A DNA stretch of 64,000 bases from NCBI GenBank assembly GCA_050248275.1, contig JBFWSR010000007.1:1-64000 (forward strand), read 5' to 3'. Of this stretch, positions 42,650 through 51,264 are shown in pieces (the stretch's first letter is position 1; every line of letters begins with the position of its first letter). Under the pieces are notes generated by a model. It did no database searches, was not told the DNA's origin, and worked only from the letters and a program-made list of their open reading frames with translations. A program made the translations under genes and the position numbers. Source of the DNA: CAILZL01 sp050248275 (lineage in GTDB: Bacteria; Pseudomonadota; Gammaproteobacteria; Steroidobacterales; Steroidobacteraceae).

Positions 42650-43902
42650 AAACGAAAACCACCACGGATTTTGATATTGCCATCTGCGGCGCTGGCATGG
42701 TGGGCGCGACCCTGGCGGCGCTGTTGCGCAGCGATCCCGTTTTACGCGACTTGCGCGTCGCATTGATCGAAACACATTTTCCAGCACAGGCGCCGGGTAC
42801 CGAGGTGGACATTCGCGTCTCGGCCATTTCCCGTGCCTCGCAACGCATTCTCACTCATGCCGGTGCCTGGCAACTATTGCCGGCTGCGCAGCGTGCTCCC
42901 TATGGCGACATGGTGGTCTGGGATGCTTTAAGCGGCGCAGATAGCCGCGAAGCGTTGCGCTTTTCGGCCAGCAGTCTGGGCGAGCCGGATCTGGGGCATA
43001 TCGTGGCCAACAACTGCCTGCAATGGGCGGCGTTGGAAGCCGCAGCCAACGCCAATGAACGTATAACGCGTTTCGCCACGGAGCTGGCGGGCATCACTGT
43101 CGATGAAGATGCTGCACGTCTCTCCCTGACGGATGGCCGTCACTTCAGTGCGCGTCTGGTGATCGGCGCTGATGGCGCCCACAGCGTCAGTCGTGACTGC
43201 GTGGGCATTACCACGCATGCCCGGCCTTATCGGCAAACTGCCCTGGTCACGCATGTACGCACCGAGCAGCCGCATCGACAGACTGCCTGGCAACGGTTTC
43301 TGCCGCAGGGTCCCATTGCCTTTTTGCCCTTGAACGATGGCCGCAGTTCGATTGTCTGGACGACTACGCCGGAACATGCGGCCGAATTACTGCAACTTGA
43401 CGAGACGACCCTGGCTGCACAGATCGCTGCTGCCGGCGATCATGTGCTCGGCGCGGTCGAAATGGCTGCGCAGCGTGCCGCCTTTCCTTTGCGGCTGGCG
43501 CAGGTGGACGAATATTGCCGTCACCGATTCGTGCTGGTGGGCGATGCGGCGCACAGCATGCATCCGCTGGCCGGGCAGGGCGTGAACCTGGGGTTCATGG
43601 ATATTGCCTCGCTGGTGCAGGTCCTGAGCGAAGCGCGACAGGCAGGCGCTGCCGTCGATGCACTCAGCGAATTGCGCGTGCTGCGCCGTTACGAACGCTG
43701 GCGCAAGACGGAAAACAGTATCGCGCTGGGTCTGGTCGATGCACTCAATCGCCTGTTCAGCAATGAACAACGTAGCGCCAGGGCATTGCGCCGTACCGGT
43801 CTGCGCCTGATCCAGCAGCTGCCTCTGGTCAAACGCAGTCTGATGTTGCGGGCGCTGGGCATGGCGGGCGAGCGACCGGACATGGTGACCCGCGCAATCT
43901 GA
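42646..43902 (+). CDS. ubiI: Ubiquinone-biosynthesis FAD monooxygenase, UbiI/VisC-like
   Basis: Paralogue of UbiH, 418 residues, most like the UbiI (VisC) hydroxylases that act at C5 of the ubiquinone ring. It has the FAD motif ICGAGMVGATLA, EVDIRVSAISRASQRIL, GADGAHSVSRD and VGDAAHSMHPLAGQGVNLGFMD. Translational coupling with ubiH and the order ygfB-pepP-ubiH-ubiI match E. coli. The paralogues UbiI, UbiL and UbiM cannot be separated with certainty by eye. Confidence 0.87.
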   Translation: MKTKTTTDFDIAICGAGMVGATLAALLRSDPVLRDLRVALIETHFPAQAPGTEVDIRVSAISRASQRILTHAGAWQLLPAAQRAPYGDMVVWDALSGADSREALRFSASSLGEPDLGHIVANNCLQWAALEAAANANERITRFATELAGITVDEDAARLSLTDGRHFSARLVIGADGAHSVSRDCVGITTHARPYRQTALVTHVRTEQPHRQTAWQRFLPQGPIAFLPLNDGRSSIVWTTTPEHAAELLQLDETTLAAQIAAAGDHVLGAVEMAAQRAAFPLRLAQVDEYCRHRFVLVGDAAHSMHPLAGQGVNLGFMDIASLVQVLSEARQAGAAVDALSELRVLRRYERWRKTENSIALGLVDALNRLFSNEQRSARALRRTGLRLIQQLPLVKRSLMLRALGMAGERPDMVTRAI

Positions 43903-44038
43903 TGCAATTTGAATCGGTCGCTTGACCTCTAGCGCTTTTGAGTCGCCCGCTACCGGCATTCACCTACAGTTTCCATCTTGTAGCCGTGGCGTGCCGGGTG
44001 CATGCTGGTCCGCATCGAAGATACTGTGTGGAGGAGTC

Positions 44039-45157
44039 ATGTCTCTTGCACGTTATCAGGACGCTTTACGCCAGATGCTGGCGCCTGCCCAGGTGATGCT
44101 GGGCGGCCATAATCCTTGGGATATCCAGGTACACGATCCGGTATTCGCACGCCGCGTGCTGGCCCAGGGTTCGCTGGGGGTGGGCGAATCCTACATGGAT
44201 GGACAGTGGGATTGCGAACGTCTGGACGAGATGATGTTTCGCGTGTTCCGCGCGGGTATCGATCAGCATCTGCCCGGCCTGCGTCTGCTCTGGGCCTCGT
44301 TGGTGGCCAAGCTGTTCAATCCGCAAACGCCGACCCGTTCTTTCAAGGTCGGTCAGCAGCACTACGATATCGGCGACGATCTTTATCAGCGCATGCTCGA
44401 CCCGCGCATGATCTACAGTTGTGCCTATTGGCGCGCTGCTCAGACGCTCGAGGCCGCACAGGACGCCAAGCTCGATCTGGTCTGTCGCAAGCTGGGATTG
44501 CAACCGGGTATGCGCGTACTGGATATCGGCTGCGGCTGGGGTGGTGCGGCGCAATTTGCGGCGCAACGTTACGGTGTGCAGATTACGGGCGTCACGATCT
44601 CACGCAATCAGGCCGCGACAGCGCGTGAGCGCTGTCAGGGACTGCCGGTGGAGATTCACCTGTGCGACTACCGCAGCCTGCAGGGTCGCTTCGATCGCAT
44701 CTATTCACTGGGCATGTTCGAACATGTCGGCGTGCGCAACTATGCCACTTACTTCCAGGCCGCACGCCGCCTGCTGGCTGACGATGGGCTGATGTTGCTG
44801 CATACCATTGGCCAGAACACTTCGCAGCATGCCAACGATCCCTGGATCGAGCGTTATATCTTTCCGAATTCCGTCATTCCTTCCATGGCGCAGATTGCCC
44901 GCGCCCTCGAAGGTGTTTTCGTGCTGGAGGACTGGCATGGTTTCGGTCCTGACTACGATCGCACCCTGCTGGCCTGGCATGCACGCTTCAATGATGGCTG
45001 GCCGGAAATTGCCGCGCACTATGGCGAACGTTTTCAGCGCATGTGGAATTTCTGGCTGCTGGCTTCCGCAGCTTATTTCCGGGCGCGGCGCGATCAGTTG
45101 TGGCAGCTGGTGCTATCGCCCGAGGGTGTGCCTGGCGGGTACGCCGAGGTCCGGTGA
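44039..45157 (+). CDS. cfa: Cyclopropane-fatty-acyl-phospholipid synthase
   Basis: Adds a methylene bridge from S-adenosylmethionine to unsaturated phospholipid acyl chains, usually in stationary phase or acid stress. The 372 residues (382 in E. coli) have the N-terminal lipid-binding helical region (QGSLGVGESYMDGQWDC), the SAM motif VLDIGCGWGG, the bicarbonate-site region SCAYW, and GMFEHVGVRNY. The ATG at 44039 follows a near-perfect GGAGGAG ribosome-binding site, so the longer open frame from 43922 is rejected. Confidence 0.96.
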   Translation: MSLARYQDALRQMLAPAQVMLGGHNPWDIQVHDPVFARRVLAQGSLGVGESYMDGQWDCERLDEMMFRVFRAGIDQHLPGLRLLWASLVAKLFNPQTPTRSFKVGQQHYDIGDDLYQRMLDPRMIYSCAYWRAAQTLEAAQDAKLDLVCRKLGLQPGMRVLDIGCGWGGAAQFAAQRYGVQITGVTISRNQAATARERCQGLPVEIHLCDYRSLQGRFDRIYSLGMFEHVGVRNYATYFQAARRLLADDGLMLLHTIGQNTSQHANDPWIERYIFPNSVIPSMAQIARALEGVFVLEDWHGFGPDYDRTLLAWHARFNDGWPEIAAHYGERFQRMWNFWLLASAAYFRARRDQLWQLVLSPEGVPGGYAEVR

Positions 45158-45207
45158 ACGGCGGCCACTGAAAATATCCAGCGCATCCCGCGCGGGCGGA
45201 GGTGATC

Positions 45208-46848
45208 ATGGTCGAACTGTTCATTCAGTCGCCGCCGCAGCTGGGCAATCAATATACGGATGACCTGTTCCTGCGGCACTATCTGCAGCGAGTCGTGCCG
45301 TCTGCTGTGTTGCGCGAGATCGAACCGCAGTTACAGGCCATGGGCGACCTGGCGGGTGGTTCTCTGTACGCCCTGCAACTGACGGATCGTTTGCACGAAC
45401 CAAGGCTCATGCAATGGGATGCCTGGGGCAATCGTATTGATGAGGTTGAGCTGACGTCGCTGTGGCAACGCTGCGCGCGTCTGGCAGCGGAACAGGGGCT
45501 GGTAGCGCTGCCTTATGAACAGGCGCATGGCGCGCATTCCAGAATCCATCAGTTCGCATTGGTATATCTGTTTCATCCCTCGTCGGATTTCTACACCTGT
45601 CCGCTGGCCATGTCCGATGGGGCCGCATGTTGCTTGCGGGAGTCCGGCAATCAGTCACTGATTACACGTGCAGTACCCAGACTGATCAGTCGCGATACCG
45701 ATCATGCGTGGACCAGTGGTCAATGGATGACCGAAGCCAGTGGTGGCTCCGATGTGGGCAGCGCGCGCACGTGCGCGGTAAAGCAACCGGATGGCAGCTG
45801 GCGGCTATGCGGCAAGAAATGGTTTACCTCGGCCGTGAATGCCGAGATGGCGCTGACACTGGCCCGACCCGAAGGCAATGGCTTGGGAGGGCAGGGGCTG
45901 GCGCTGTTCTATCTGGAAACCCGCGATGCCGCCGGCCGGCTCAACGGTATTCGCATCGAACGTCTCAAGGACAAGCTGGGTACGCGCAAGGTGCCGACGG
46001 CCGAGTTGTTGCTGGAAGCCTGTGAGGCGCAACTGGTGGGCGAAATGCAGGGTGGTACGCGCGCCATCGAACCGATGCTGATGGTTACCCGCGTCTGGAA
46101 CGCCATCAGTGCGGCAGCCTGCATGCGTCGCGGCATGGCGCTGGCACAGTCCTATGCAAGGCAAAGGAGCGCCTTCGGCAAATATCTGCATGAACTGCCC
46201 TTGCATGCAGACATTCTCGCAACACTGGAAGCCGAGACTCGCGCGGCTACGTTGCTGGCGTTTGAGACGGTGCGTTTACTGGGTCTCAAGGAAGCTCATG
46301 AGATCACGACTGCACAGCGTGCCTTGCTGCGCCTCCTGACGCCCATTGCCAAACTGGTTACCGCACGACAGGCGGTAGCGGTGCTCAGCGAAATAATTGA
46401 ATGTTTCGGTGGCGCCGGTTATGTGGAAGATACCGGCCTGCCGGCCCTGCTGCGCGATGCGCATGTGTTGCCGATCTGGGAGGGCACGACCAATGTGCTG
46501 GCGCTCGATGCCCTGTTGCGCAGCGACGCACAGTCAGGAATGCATGCGTTGCTGGAGCGCGCTGAACACATTGTCGGAAACACGACCGATAGTCATTTGC
46601 AGGCCATCGCCATGATGGCCAGGACAGTGTTGATCCATGCCCGCCAATGGCTGACGCACACGCAGGACATGACTGTAGTGCAAGCGGGCGGCCGTCGTTG
46701 GGCGCTGAGTTTGGGACGGGCTTTCGCCCTGTTATTGCTGGTGGAGCAGGCGCAGTCGGACTGGGTACAGCGTCAGGATGCGGCAGCAATCCTGAGCGCG
46801 AAAAAGTTTGCTGAATCTTTTGCCGGAATGGCGGCGCAAGTCGGCTGA
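45208..46848 (+). CDS. AidB-like acyl-CoA dehydrogenase family protein
   Basis: A 546-residue flavoprotein of the AidB branch of acyl-CoA dehydrogenases, longer than classical family members because of the extra C-terminal domain. Motifs are WMTEASGGSDVG, the KWFTSAVNAEMAL FAD region, RLKDKLGTRKVPTAE, ARQRSAFGKYL, CFGGAGYVEDTGLPALLRDAHVLPIWEGTTNV (about 402-433). E. coli AidB protects DNA from alkylation, but homologues beside lipid genes may act on acyl-CoA, so the substrate is uncertain. The ATG at 45208 has a complete GGAGGTGAT ribosome-binding site. It lies 50 bp behind cfa. Confidence 0.88.
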   Translation: MVELFIQSPPQLGNQYTDDLFLRHYLQRVVPSAVLREIEPQLQAMGDLAGGSLYALQLTDRLHEPRLMQWDAWGNRIDEVELTSLWQRCARLAAEQGLVALPYEQAHGAHSRIHQFALVYLFHPSSDFYTCPLAMSDGAACCLRESGNQSLITRAVPRLISRDTDHAWTSGQWMTEASGGSDVGSARTCAVKQPDGSWRLCGKKWFTSAVNAEMALTLARPEGNGLGGQGLALFYLETRDAAGRLNGIRIERLKDKLGTRKVPTAELLLEACEAQLVGEMQGGTRAIEPMLMVTRVWNAISAAACMRRGMALAQSYARQRSAFGKYLHELPLHADILATLEAETRAATLLAFETVRLLGLKEAHEITTAQRALLRLLTPIAKLVTARQAVAVLSEIIECFGGAGYVEDTGLPALLRDAHVLPIWEGTTNVLALDALLRSDAQSGMHALLERAEHIVGNTTDSHLQAIAMMARTVLIHARQWLTHTQDMTVVQAGGRRWALSLGRAFALLLLVEQAQSDWVQRQDAAAILSAKKFAESFAGMAAQVG

Positions 46849-46859
46849 TCGGGGTTCAC

Positions 46860-47195
46860 TCAGAGGCTCAAGGCATCGATTCTGGCGGCACAGATGAAAT
46901 CGTTTTCCGACAGACCGCCGATGGCATGAGTGGTGAACTTGATCCGGCAGTAGTTGTAGCCTACTTCCAGATCCGGATGATGGTCTTCCGTGTTGGCGAT
47001 ATGCGCGACGGCATTCACAAAGCTCATGGTGCGGTAGAAATTCTTGAAGGCGTATTCGCGGCGGATTGACTTGCCGTCGGCATCCAGCTGCCAGCCCAGC
47101 GAGAGTTTTTGCAGGTAGTGATGGCTGGCTGCGCCATCCAGAGGCTCGACGCCGCCTTCGCAGGGGACGCAATGTTTACTTACCAGTTCGTTCAT
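46860..47195 (-). CDS. phhB: Pterin-4-alpha-carbinolamine dehydratase
   Basis: PhhB/PCD family, 111 residues. It recycles the 4a-hydroxypterin cofactor. The active-site His cluster HIANTEDHHPDLEVGYNYCRIKFTTHAIGGLS (about 67-98) with [E/D]HHP is intact. It overlaps ispG by 4 bp at its start on the same strand. No phenylalanine hydroxylase gene is seen in the window. Confidence 0.93.
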   Translation of the reverse strand: MNELVSKHCVPCEGGVEPLDGAASHHYLQKLSLGWQLDADGKSIRREYAFKNFYRTMSFVNAVAHIANTEDHHPDLEVGYNYCRIKFTTHAIGGLSENDFICAARIDALSL

Positions 47196-48421
47196 GTGCC
47201 GGCTCTCCGCGTATAAGTTCGCGCCACATAGTCTTCCACCAGCGCCTGGAATTCCTCGGCGATCCGCTCGCCTTTCAGCGTGGGTCCCTTTTCGCCGTCG
47301 ATATACACCGGCGCCACCGGACGTTCGCCGGTGCCGGGGAGGCTGATACCGATGTTGGCGTGTTTGCTTTCACCGGGACCATTCACCACACAGCCCATGA
47401 CCGCCACCGTCATATCCTCCACGCCTACATAGTGTTTGCGCCATACCGGCATCTGGTGACGGATATGAGTCTGGATGTTCTTGGCCAGTTCCTGGAAGAA
47501 TGTCGAGGTGGTGCGACCGCAGCCGGGACAGGCAACGACCATCGGTGTGAATGAGCGCAATCCCATGGTTTGCAGGATTTCCTGCGCCACGATCACTTCG
47601 TTGGTGCGGTCGCCATTGGGTTCCGGCGTGAGCGACACACGGATGGTATCGCCGATGCCTTCCTGCAATAACACGCCCATGGCCGCCGTGGAGGCGACAA
47701 TGCCTTTCGAGCCCATACCGGCTTCGGTCAGGCCCAGATGCAATGCATAGTCGCAGCGCTTGCCCAGTTCCCGATACACACTGATCAGGTCCTGCACGCC
47801 GCTGACCTTGCACGAAATCACGATGCGGTCTTTGGTCAGGCCCAGTTCCAACGCGCGTGCGGCACTGTCGAGTGCAGAGACCACCAGTGCTTCGTGCATC
47901 ACCGCTTCGGCATCCAGCGGTTCAGCCAGACGCGAGTTTTCATCCATCAGACGGGTTAACAGATCCTGATCCAGACTGCCCCAGTTCACGCCGATGCGTA
48001 CCGGCTTGTTGTATTCGCATGCCACCTCGATCATTTCGGCGAACTGCGCATCGCGCTTGGAACCGCGACCGACATTGCCGGGGTTGATGCGGTACTTCGC
48101 CAGCGCTGCCGCACAAGCCGGATGCGCCTTGAGCAGTTTGTGACCATTGAAATGAAAATCGCCTACGATGGGGACGGATACATTCAGTTGCGCCAGTCGT
48201 TCACAGACATGCGGCATCGCTGCGGCGGCTTCGTCCGAATTCACCGTCACCCGCACCAGCTCCGAACCGGCGCGGGCCAGCGCCTTGATCTGCTGTGCCG
48301 TGCCCTCAATGTCGGCGGTGTCGGTGTTGGTCATGGATTGCACCACGATTGGCGCAGTGCCGCCGACTGTAACGGAGCCAATCTGAACGGGAAGAGAATG
48401 ACGACGGATGCGGTTGGACAT
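47192..48421 (-). CDS. ispG: 4-hydroxy-3-methylbut-2-en-1-yl diphosphate synthase
   Basis: Iron-sulfur enzyme of the non-mevalonate isoprenoid pathway (GcpE), 409 residues. It has the N-terminal VQIGSVTVGGTAPIVVQSMTNTDT segment, IRIGVNWGSLD, and the [4Fe-4S] ligands: Cys in VACPGCGR (two) and Cys in VMGCVVNGPGE, with Glu downstream. It feeds prenyl chains for ubiquinone made by ubiH, ubiI and coq7. The stop overlaps phhB. Confidence 0.97.
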   Translation of the reverse strand: MSNRIRRHSLPVQIGSVTVGGTAPIVVQSMTNTDTADIEGTAQQIKALARAGSELVRVTVNSDEAAAAMPHVCERLAQLNVSVPIVGDFHFNGHKLLKAHPACAAALAKYRINPGNVGRGSKRDAQFAEMIEVACEYNKPVRIGVNWGSLDQDLLTRLMDENSRLAEPLDAEAVMHEALVVSALDSAARALELGLTKDRIVISCKVSGVQDLISVYRELGKRCDYALHLGLTEAGMGSKGIVASTAAMGVLLQEGIGDTIRVSLTPEPNGDRTNEVIVAQEILQTMGLRSFTPMVVACPGCGRTTSTFFQELAKNIQTHIRHQMPVWRKHYVGVEDMTVAVMGCVVNGPGESKHANIGISLPGTGERPVAPVYIDGEKGPTLKGERIAEEFQALVEDYVARTYTRRAGT

Positions 48422-48708
48422 ATTTCAGGATATCTGGAGCATTAATTTTTAGTGACGAGATTCCGGACAAGTATAAGTCATTGCCTGAATAGGCAATGGG
48501 TGTTTGGTTCTGAGCGGAATAAAGTTATAGGAACAATGACCGTACCCAAGAAGTTGATTTATAACGAGTCCGAAAAATAGTTATTACAGCGTGGCGTACA
48601 AGCTGGCAATGTTAAGCGGTATGCCGATTCAACATATTTTTACCGTAAAAATGGTTGCTTTGTATTGATTGAAATCGGATGTCGGCCCGCAAAGACAATT
48701 GCCGGGTA
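48422..48708 (+). other. AT-rich intergenic stretch upstream of the c-di-GMP riboswitch
   Basis: About 290 bp divergent between ispG and the riboswitch. I see no gene. It is noticeably more AT-rich than the surrounding DNA and should hold the promoters of ispG and of the riboswitch transcript, but I could not fix either with confidence. A small hairpin (AGAGGT at 48709-48714 with ACCTCT at 48729-48734) sits just before the aptamer. Confidence 0.5.
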
Positions 48709-48735
48709 AGAGGTGATGCCGGTTAACTACCTCTA

Positions 48736-48824
48736 CAGTCTCAAAAGCAAACCTGTTGAAAGACAGGGACGCAAAGCCACCGGTCTAAGGGTAAATTGCC
48801 TAAGGCAGCGGGGTTGCCGGATAC
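48736..48824 (+). promoter_or_regulatory. Cyclic-di-GMP-I (GEMM) riboswitch aptamer
   Basis: Matches the GEMM-I consensus in order: AAGCAAAC, then hairpin CCTGTT-GAAA-GACAGG (a GNRA tetraloop at 48758-48761), then GGGACGCAAAGCCACCGG, then the second arm (GGTCTAAGG ... CCTAAGGCAGC) acting as tetraloop receptor, then GGGGTTGCCGG. The strongly conserved GACGCAAAGCC core is intact. The riboswitch is in the leader of the lipoprotein gene at 48948. The 9-base block GACAGGGAC (48762-48770) is perfectly complementary to GTCCCTGTC (48856-48864), a likely alternative fold that would disrupt the aptamer and form the expression platform (inference). Confidence 0.93.
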
Positions 48825-48947
48825 ATTCAGTCGTATTCGTTAATCGTGGGTTTCCGTCCCTGTCCTCACGTCGGTTTTGCTGATTGAGCCTGCAGCGCGG
48901 GCATTAGTAGGCAAAACGTTATCTCCAGCGTGAGGAGCTTTGAGCTA

Positions 48948-49643
48948 ATGAAATCACTGAATGACTGGCCATTCCTCGTAACTTCGATTTGCATTATGGC
49001 TTTGAGCTTGAGCGCTTGTGGTATTGATTCGAGTTTGTATCCTTCTGCAAATGCGACTGGTGCTGGTGTCAATACGGCCTCTGTTACTGAGGGTAATGCA
49101 CGGTCTGCTAATCATGCTCCGACTATCACCGGTACATCCGGTACAGTTGTTTCTGTTGGTTCCAAATACAGCTTTACACCGGTGGCTGTGGATGTGGATG
49201 GTGATGTATTGGTTTTTTCCATTGCCAATAAACCTTCTTGGGCTACTTTCAATACTTTGACTGGTGCTTTAACGGGCACGCCGACCACAGCGGGAACATA
49301 CCCCAACGTTGAGATTTCAGTGAGCGACGGCATGAGCTCGGTTTCTTTGTCGGCATTTACCCTTACGGTAGGTCCGGACTCTACGGGGAGTGCTGCCATG
49401 CAATGGACTGTGCCTACACAAAACACTGACGGTTCACCGCTGACGGATTTGGCAGGATATAGAATTTACTATGGCACTAGTTCTACCAGCTTGGACCATT
49501 CTGTCGATGTCAATCCAGCCACTATTACCAGTTACACGATTGCAGGGCTTTCCAGAGGAGTGACCTATTACTTTGCTATTGCATCTGTCAATACCGCTGG
49601 AGTATCCAGCGATATCTCGAGCGTAATCAGCAAAACCATTTGA
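48948..49643 (+). CDS. Lipoprotein with Ig/cadherin-like and fibronectin type III domains
   Basis: A 231-residue surface-type protein. The signal peptide ends in LSLSAC, a good lipobox with Cys24. A Ser/Thr/Ala-rich linker is followed by an Ig-like (He-PIG/cadherin-like) domain at about 57-135 (PVAVDVDGDVLVFSI, TGALTGTPTTAGTYP). A fibronectin type III domain covers about 145-231 (YRIYYGTSS, YTIAGLSRGVTYYFAIASVN). Such proteins take part in adhesion or matrix binding; no ligand can be named. The gene lies downstream of a c-di-GMP-I riboswitch and is AT-rich compared with its neighbours. GTG at 48930 is an alternative start but would lack a good site. Confidence 0.87.
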   Translation: MKSLNDWPFLVTSICIMALSLSACGIDSSLYPSANATGAGVNTASVTEGNARSANHAPTITGTSGTVVSVGSKYSFTPVAVDVDGDVLVFSIANKPSWATFNTLTGALTGTPTTAGTYPNVEISVSDGMSSVSLSAFTLTVGPDSTGSAAMQWTVPTQNTDGSPLTDLAGYRIYYGTSSTSLDHSVDVNPATITSYTIAGLSRGVTYYFAIASVNTAGVSSDISSVISKTI

Positions 49644-49666
49644 AGTACGGCAGGTTCAGCGAACCG

Positions 49667-49702
49667 AGGCGCAGCCTGGCCAAGGCTGCGCCTCATTTTT
49701 TT
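49667..49702 (+). terminator. Intrinsic terminator after the lipoprotein gene
   Basis: A 10-bp GC-rich stem (AGGCGCAGCC at 49667-49676, GGCTGCGCCT at 49684-49693) with a 7-base loop is followed by CA and seven T residues (49696-49702). Confidence 0.92.
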
Positions 49703-49752
49703 CTCACGAACAGCGCGCGCTCCGCTACCATATTGCCGCCCATGACAACTTG

Positions 49753-49957
49753 GCCGGAGAGAGTCGGTAATCCGACCGCCGAAGGCGCAACTCGCCCGGA
49801 AACGCTCAGGCAAATGAACGGCACAAGTTATTAAGTTGGGTCTCTGGAGAGCGATCGCCCGGAATTTCACCCTGCGTGAGAATTCACGATGCCGATCCAC
49901 CGAAGGGGAGCGGTGCCCGTTGCGGCACCCGATCTCTCAGGTACCCGGACAGAGGGG
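49753..49957 (+). promoter_or_regulatory. Tandem glycine riboswitch
   Basis: Two glycine aptamers in series. The first (about 49753-49822) has the conserved GGAGAG start, CCGCCGAAGGCGCAACTC and CGCTCAGGCAAATGAACGG. The second (about 49846-49957) has TGGAGAG, CCACCGAAGGGGAGC and TCTCAGGTACCCGGACAGAGG. A terminator hairpin follows directly, and then the glycine cleavage operon, the standard target. Glycine binding is expected to turn the operon on by preventing termination (family knowledge). Between the aptamers is the usual short linker. Confidence 0.95.
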
Positions 49958-50014
49958 CGCGGTCATGGCCTAGGCACGGAATCCGTGCGGGTGTATGACC
50001 GCGCCCTTTTGTTT
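49955..50014 (+). terminator. Riboswitch-controlled intrinsic terminator before gcvT
   Basis: A 12-bp stem (GGGCGCGGTCAT at 49955-49966, ATGACCGCGCCC at 49995-50006) with a structured 28-base loop is followed by TTTTGTTT. The left arm overlaps the last bases of the second glycine aptamer (AGAGGGG), which is what allows ligand binding to compete with terminator formation. Confidence 0.85.
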
Positions 50015-50100
50015 GTGATGTGCAGGAGCACGAATGCCGCGAGCGCAGGATGCGCAGCAGCGGCGGATGTGCAGGAGCACGAATGCCGCGATCACAAGAT
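50011..50100 (+). repeat. Tandem palindromic repeat, copy 1 (two units)
   Basis: Two units begin GATGTGCAGGAGCACGAATG at 50017 and 50066 (period 49). They are identical for the first 26 bases and similar for about 38. Each unit can fold into small hairpins: GTGC-AGGA-GCAC, and GCCGC...GCGGC enclosing GCGC-AGGAT-GCGC. A related tandem pair lies at 55363-55475. It sits between the riboswitch terminator and gcvT and is non-coding. Confidence 0.8.
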
Positions 50101-50130
50101 GCGGTGGTTGCCTGAATACCGGAGACTTTC

Positions 50131-51234
50131 ATGGGTTTACGTACTCCTTTGTATGACACGCACGTCGCGGCTGGCGCGCGCATGGTCGATTTCGGCGGCT
50201 GGGATATGCCGGTCAATTACGGGTCGCAGATCGACGAACACCATGCCGTACGTCGCGATGCGGGCATGTTCGATGTGTCGCACATGTGCGTACTGGATCT
50301 GACCGGCGCCCGCGTGCGTGAATTCCTGCGTTATCTGCTGGCCAATGACGTGGCCAGGCTCAAGACCGCCGGCAAGGCGCTGTACAGTTGCCTGCTCAAC
50401 GAGCGCGGCGGTGTCATCGACGATCTGATCGTCTATCTGATGACTCAACAGGGCCTAAACGATGCCTGGTTCCGCATGGTGGTAAATGCCGGTACCCGTG
50501 ACAAGGACGTTGCCTGGATCAGGCAACAGGCGGCGGCTTTCGAGGTGGCGGTGCAGGTGCGCGATGATCTGGCCATGATTGCCGTGCAGGGACCGAAGGC
50601 ACGCAGCAAGGCCATATCCGTGTTAGGTGCGGTAACCCAAACGGCGCTGGAATTGAAGGTGTTTTCAGGCGGCGAGTTCGGCCGCTACTTCATCGCACGC
50701 ACCGGTTACACCGGCGAAGATGGTTTTGAAATCATGCTGCCCAGGGAGGAGGCAGGCGAGTTATGGCTCAAGTTCAAGGCGGCGGGTATTGCGCAATGCG
50801 GTCTGGGCGCACGCGACACGTTGCGTCTGGAAGCCGGCATGAACCTGTACGGCAACGACATGGACGAGAACCAGTCACCGCTGGAATCCGGGCTCACCTG
50901 GACCATCGCCTTCGAGCCCAAAGAACGTAATTTCATCGGTCGTGCCGCACTGGAAGCGCAGCAGCAGGCAGGCGTGCCACGCAAGCTGGTGGGGCTGTTG
51001 CTGGAAGAACGCGGTGTGCTGCGTTCGCATCAGGCTGTGCTGGTCGATGGTCAGCCTGATGGCGAAGTGACCAGCGGTACGTTCTCGCCGACGCTGGAAC
51101 GTTCCATTGCCCTGGCGCGCGTGCCGGCCGCGGCCGAAGGCGCTGTAAAAGTGGACATTCGCGGTAAACAATTGACGGCGCGCATCGTACCCTATCCATT
51201 TGCGCGCAACGGCCGGATCTGCATTCAACTCTGA
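50131..51234 (+). CDS. gcvT: Glycine cleavage system T protein (aminomethyltransferase)
   Basis: Transfers the methylene group from aminomethyl-lipoyl-H protein to tetrahydrofolate, releasing ammonia. The 367-residue protein shows the YDTHVAAGARMVDFGGWDMPVNYGS N-terminus (about 8-32), the RTGYTGEDGFEI core, GLGARDTLRLEAGMNLYGNDM, and the C-terminal TSGTFSPTLERSIALA barrel. First gene of the riboswitch-controlled gcvT-gcvH-gcvPA-gcvPB operon. Confidence 0.98.
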   Translation: MGLRTPLYDTHVAAGARMVDFGGWDMPVNYGSQIDEHHAVRRDAGMFDVSHMCVLDLTGARVREFLRYLLANDVARLKTAGKALYSCLLNERGGVIDDLIVYLMTQQGLNDAWFRMVVNAGTRDKDVAWIRQQAAAFEVAVQVRDDLAMIAVQGPKARSKAISVLGAVTQTALELKVFSGGEFGRYFIARTGYTGEDGFEIMLPREEAGELWLKFKAAGIAQCGLGARDTLRLEAGMNLYGNDMDENQSPLESGLTWTIAFEPKERNFIGRAALEAQQQAGVPRKLVGLLLEERGVLRSHQAVLVDGQPDGEVTSGTFSPTLERSIALARVPAAAEGAVKVDIRGKQLTARIVPYPFARNGRICIQL

Positions 51235-51264
51235 TTTTCATTGAAGGTTTTTCGAGGAACACAC

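Noticed and set aside
48866..49072. A 68-codon frame antisense to the lipoprotein start
   Set aside because: Antisense to the signal peptide region with no own signals.
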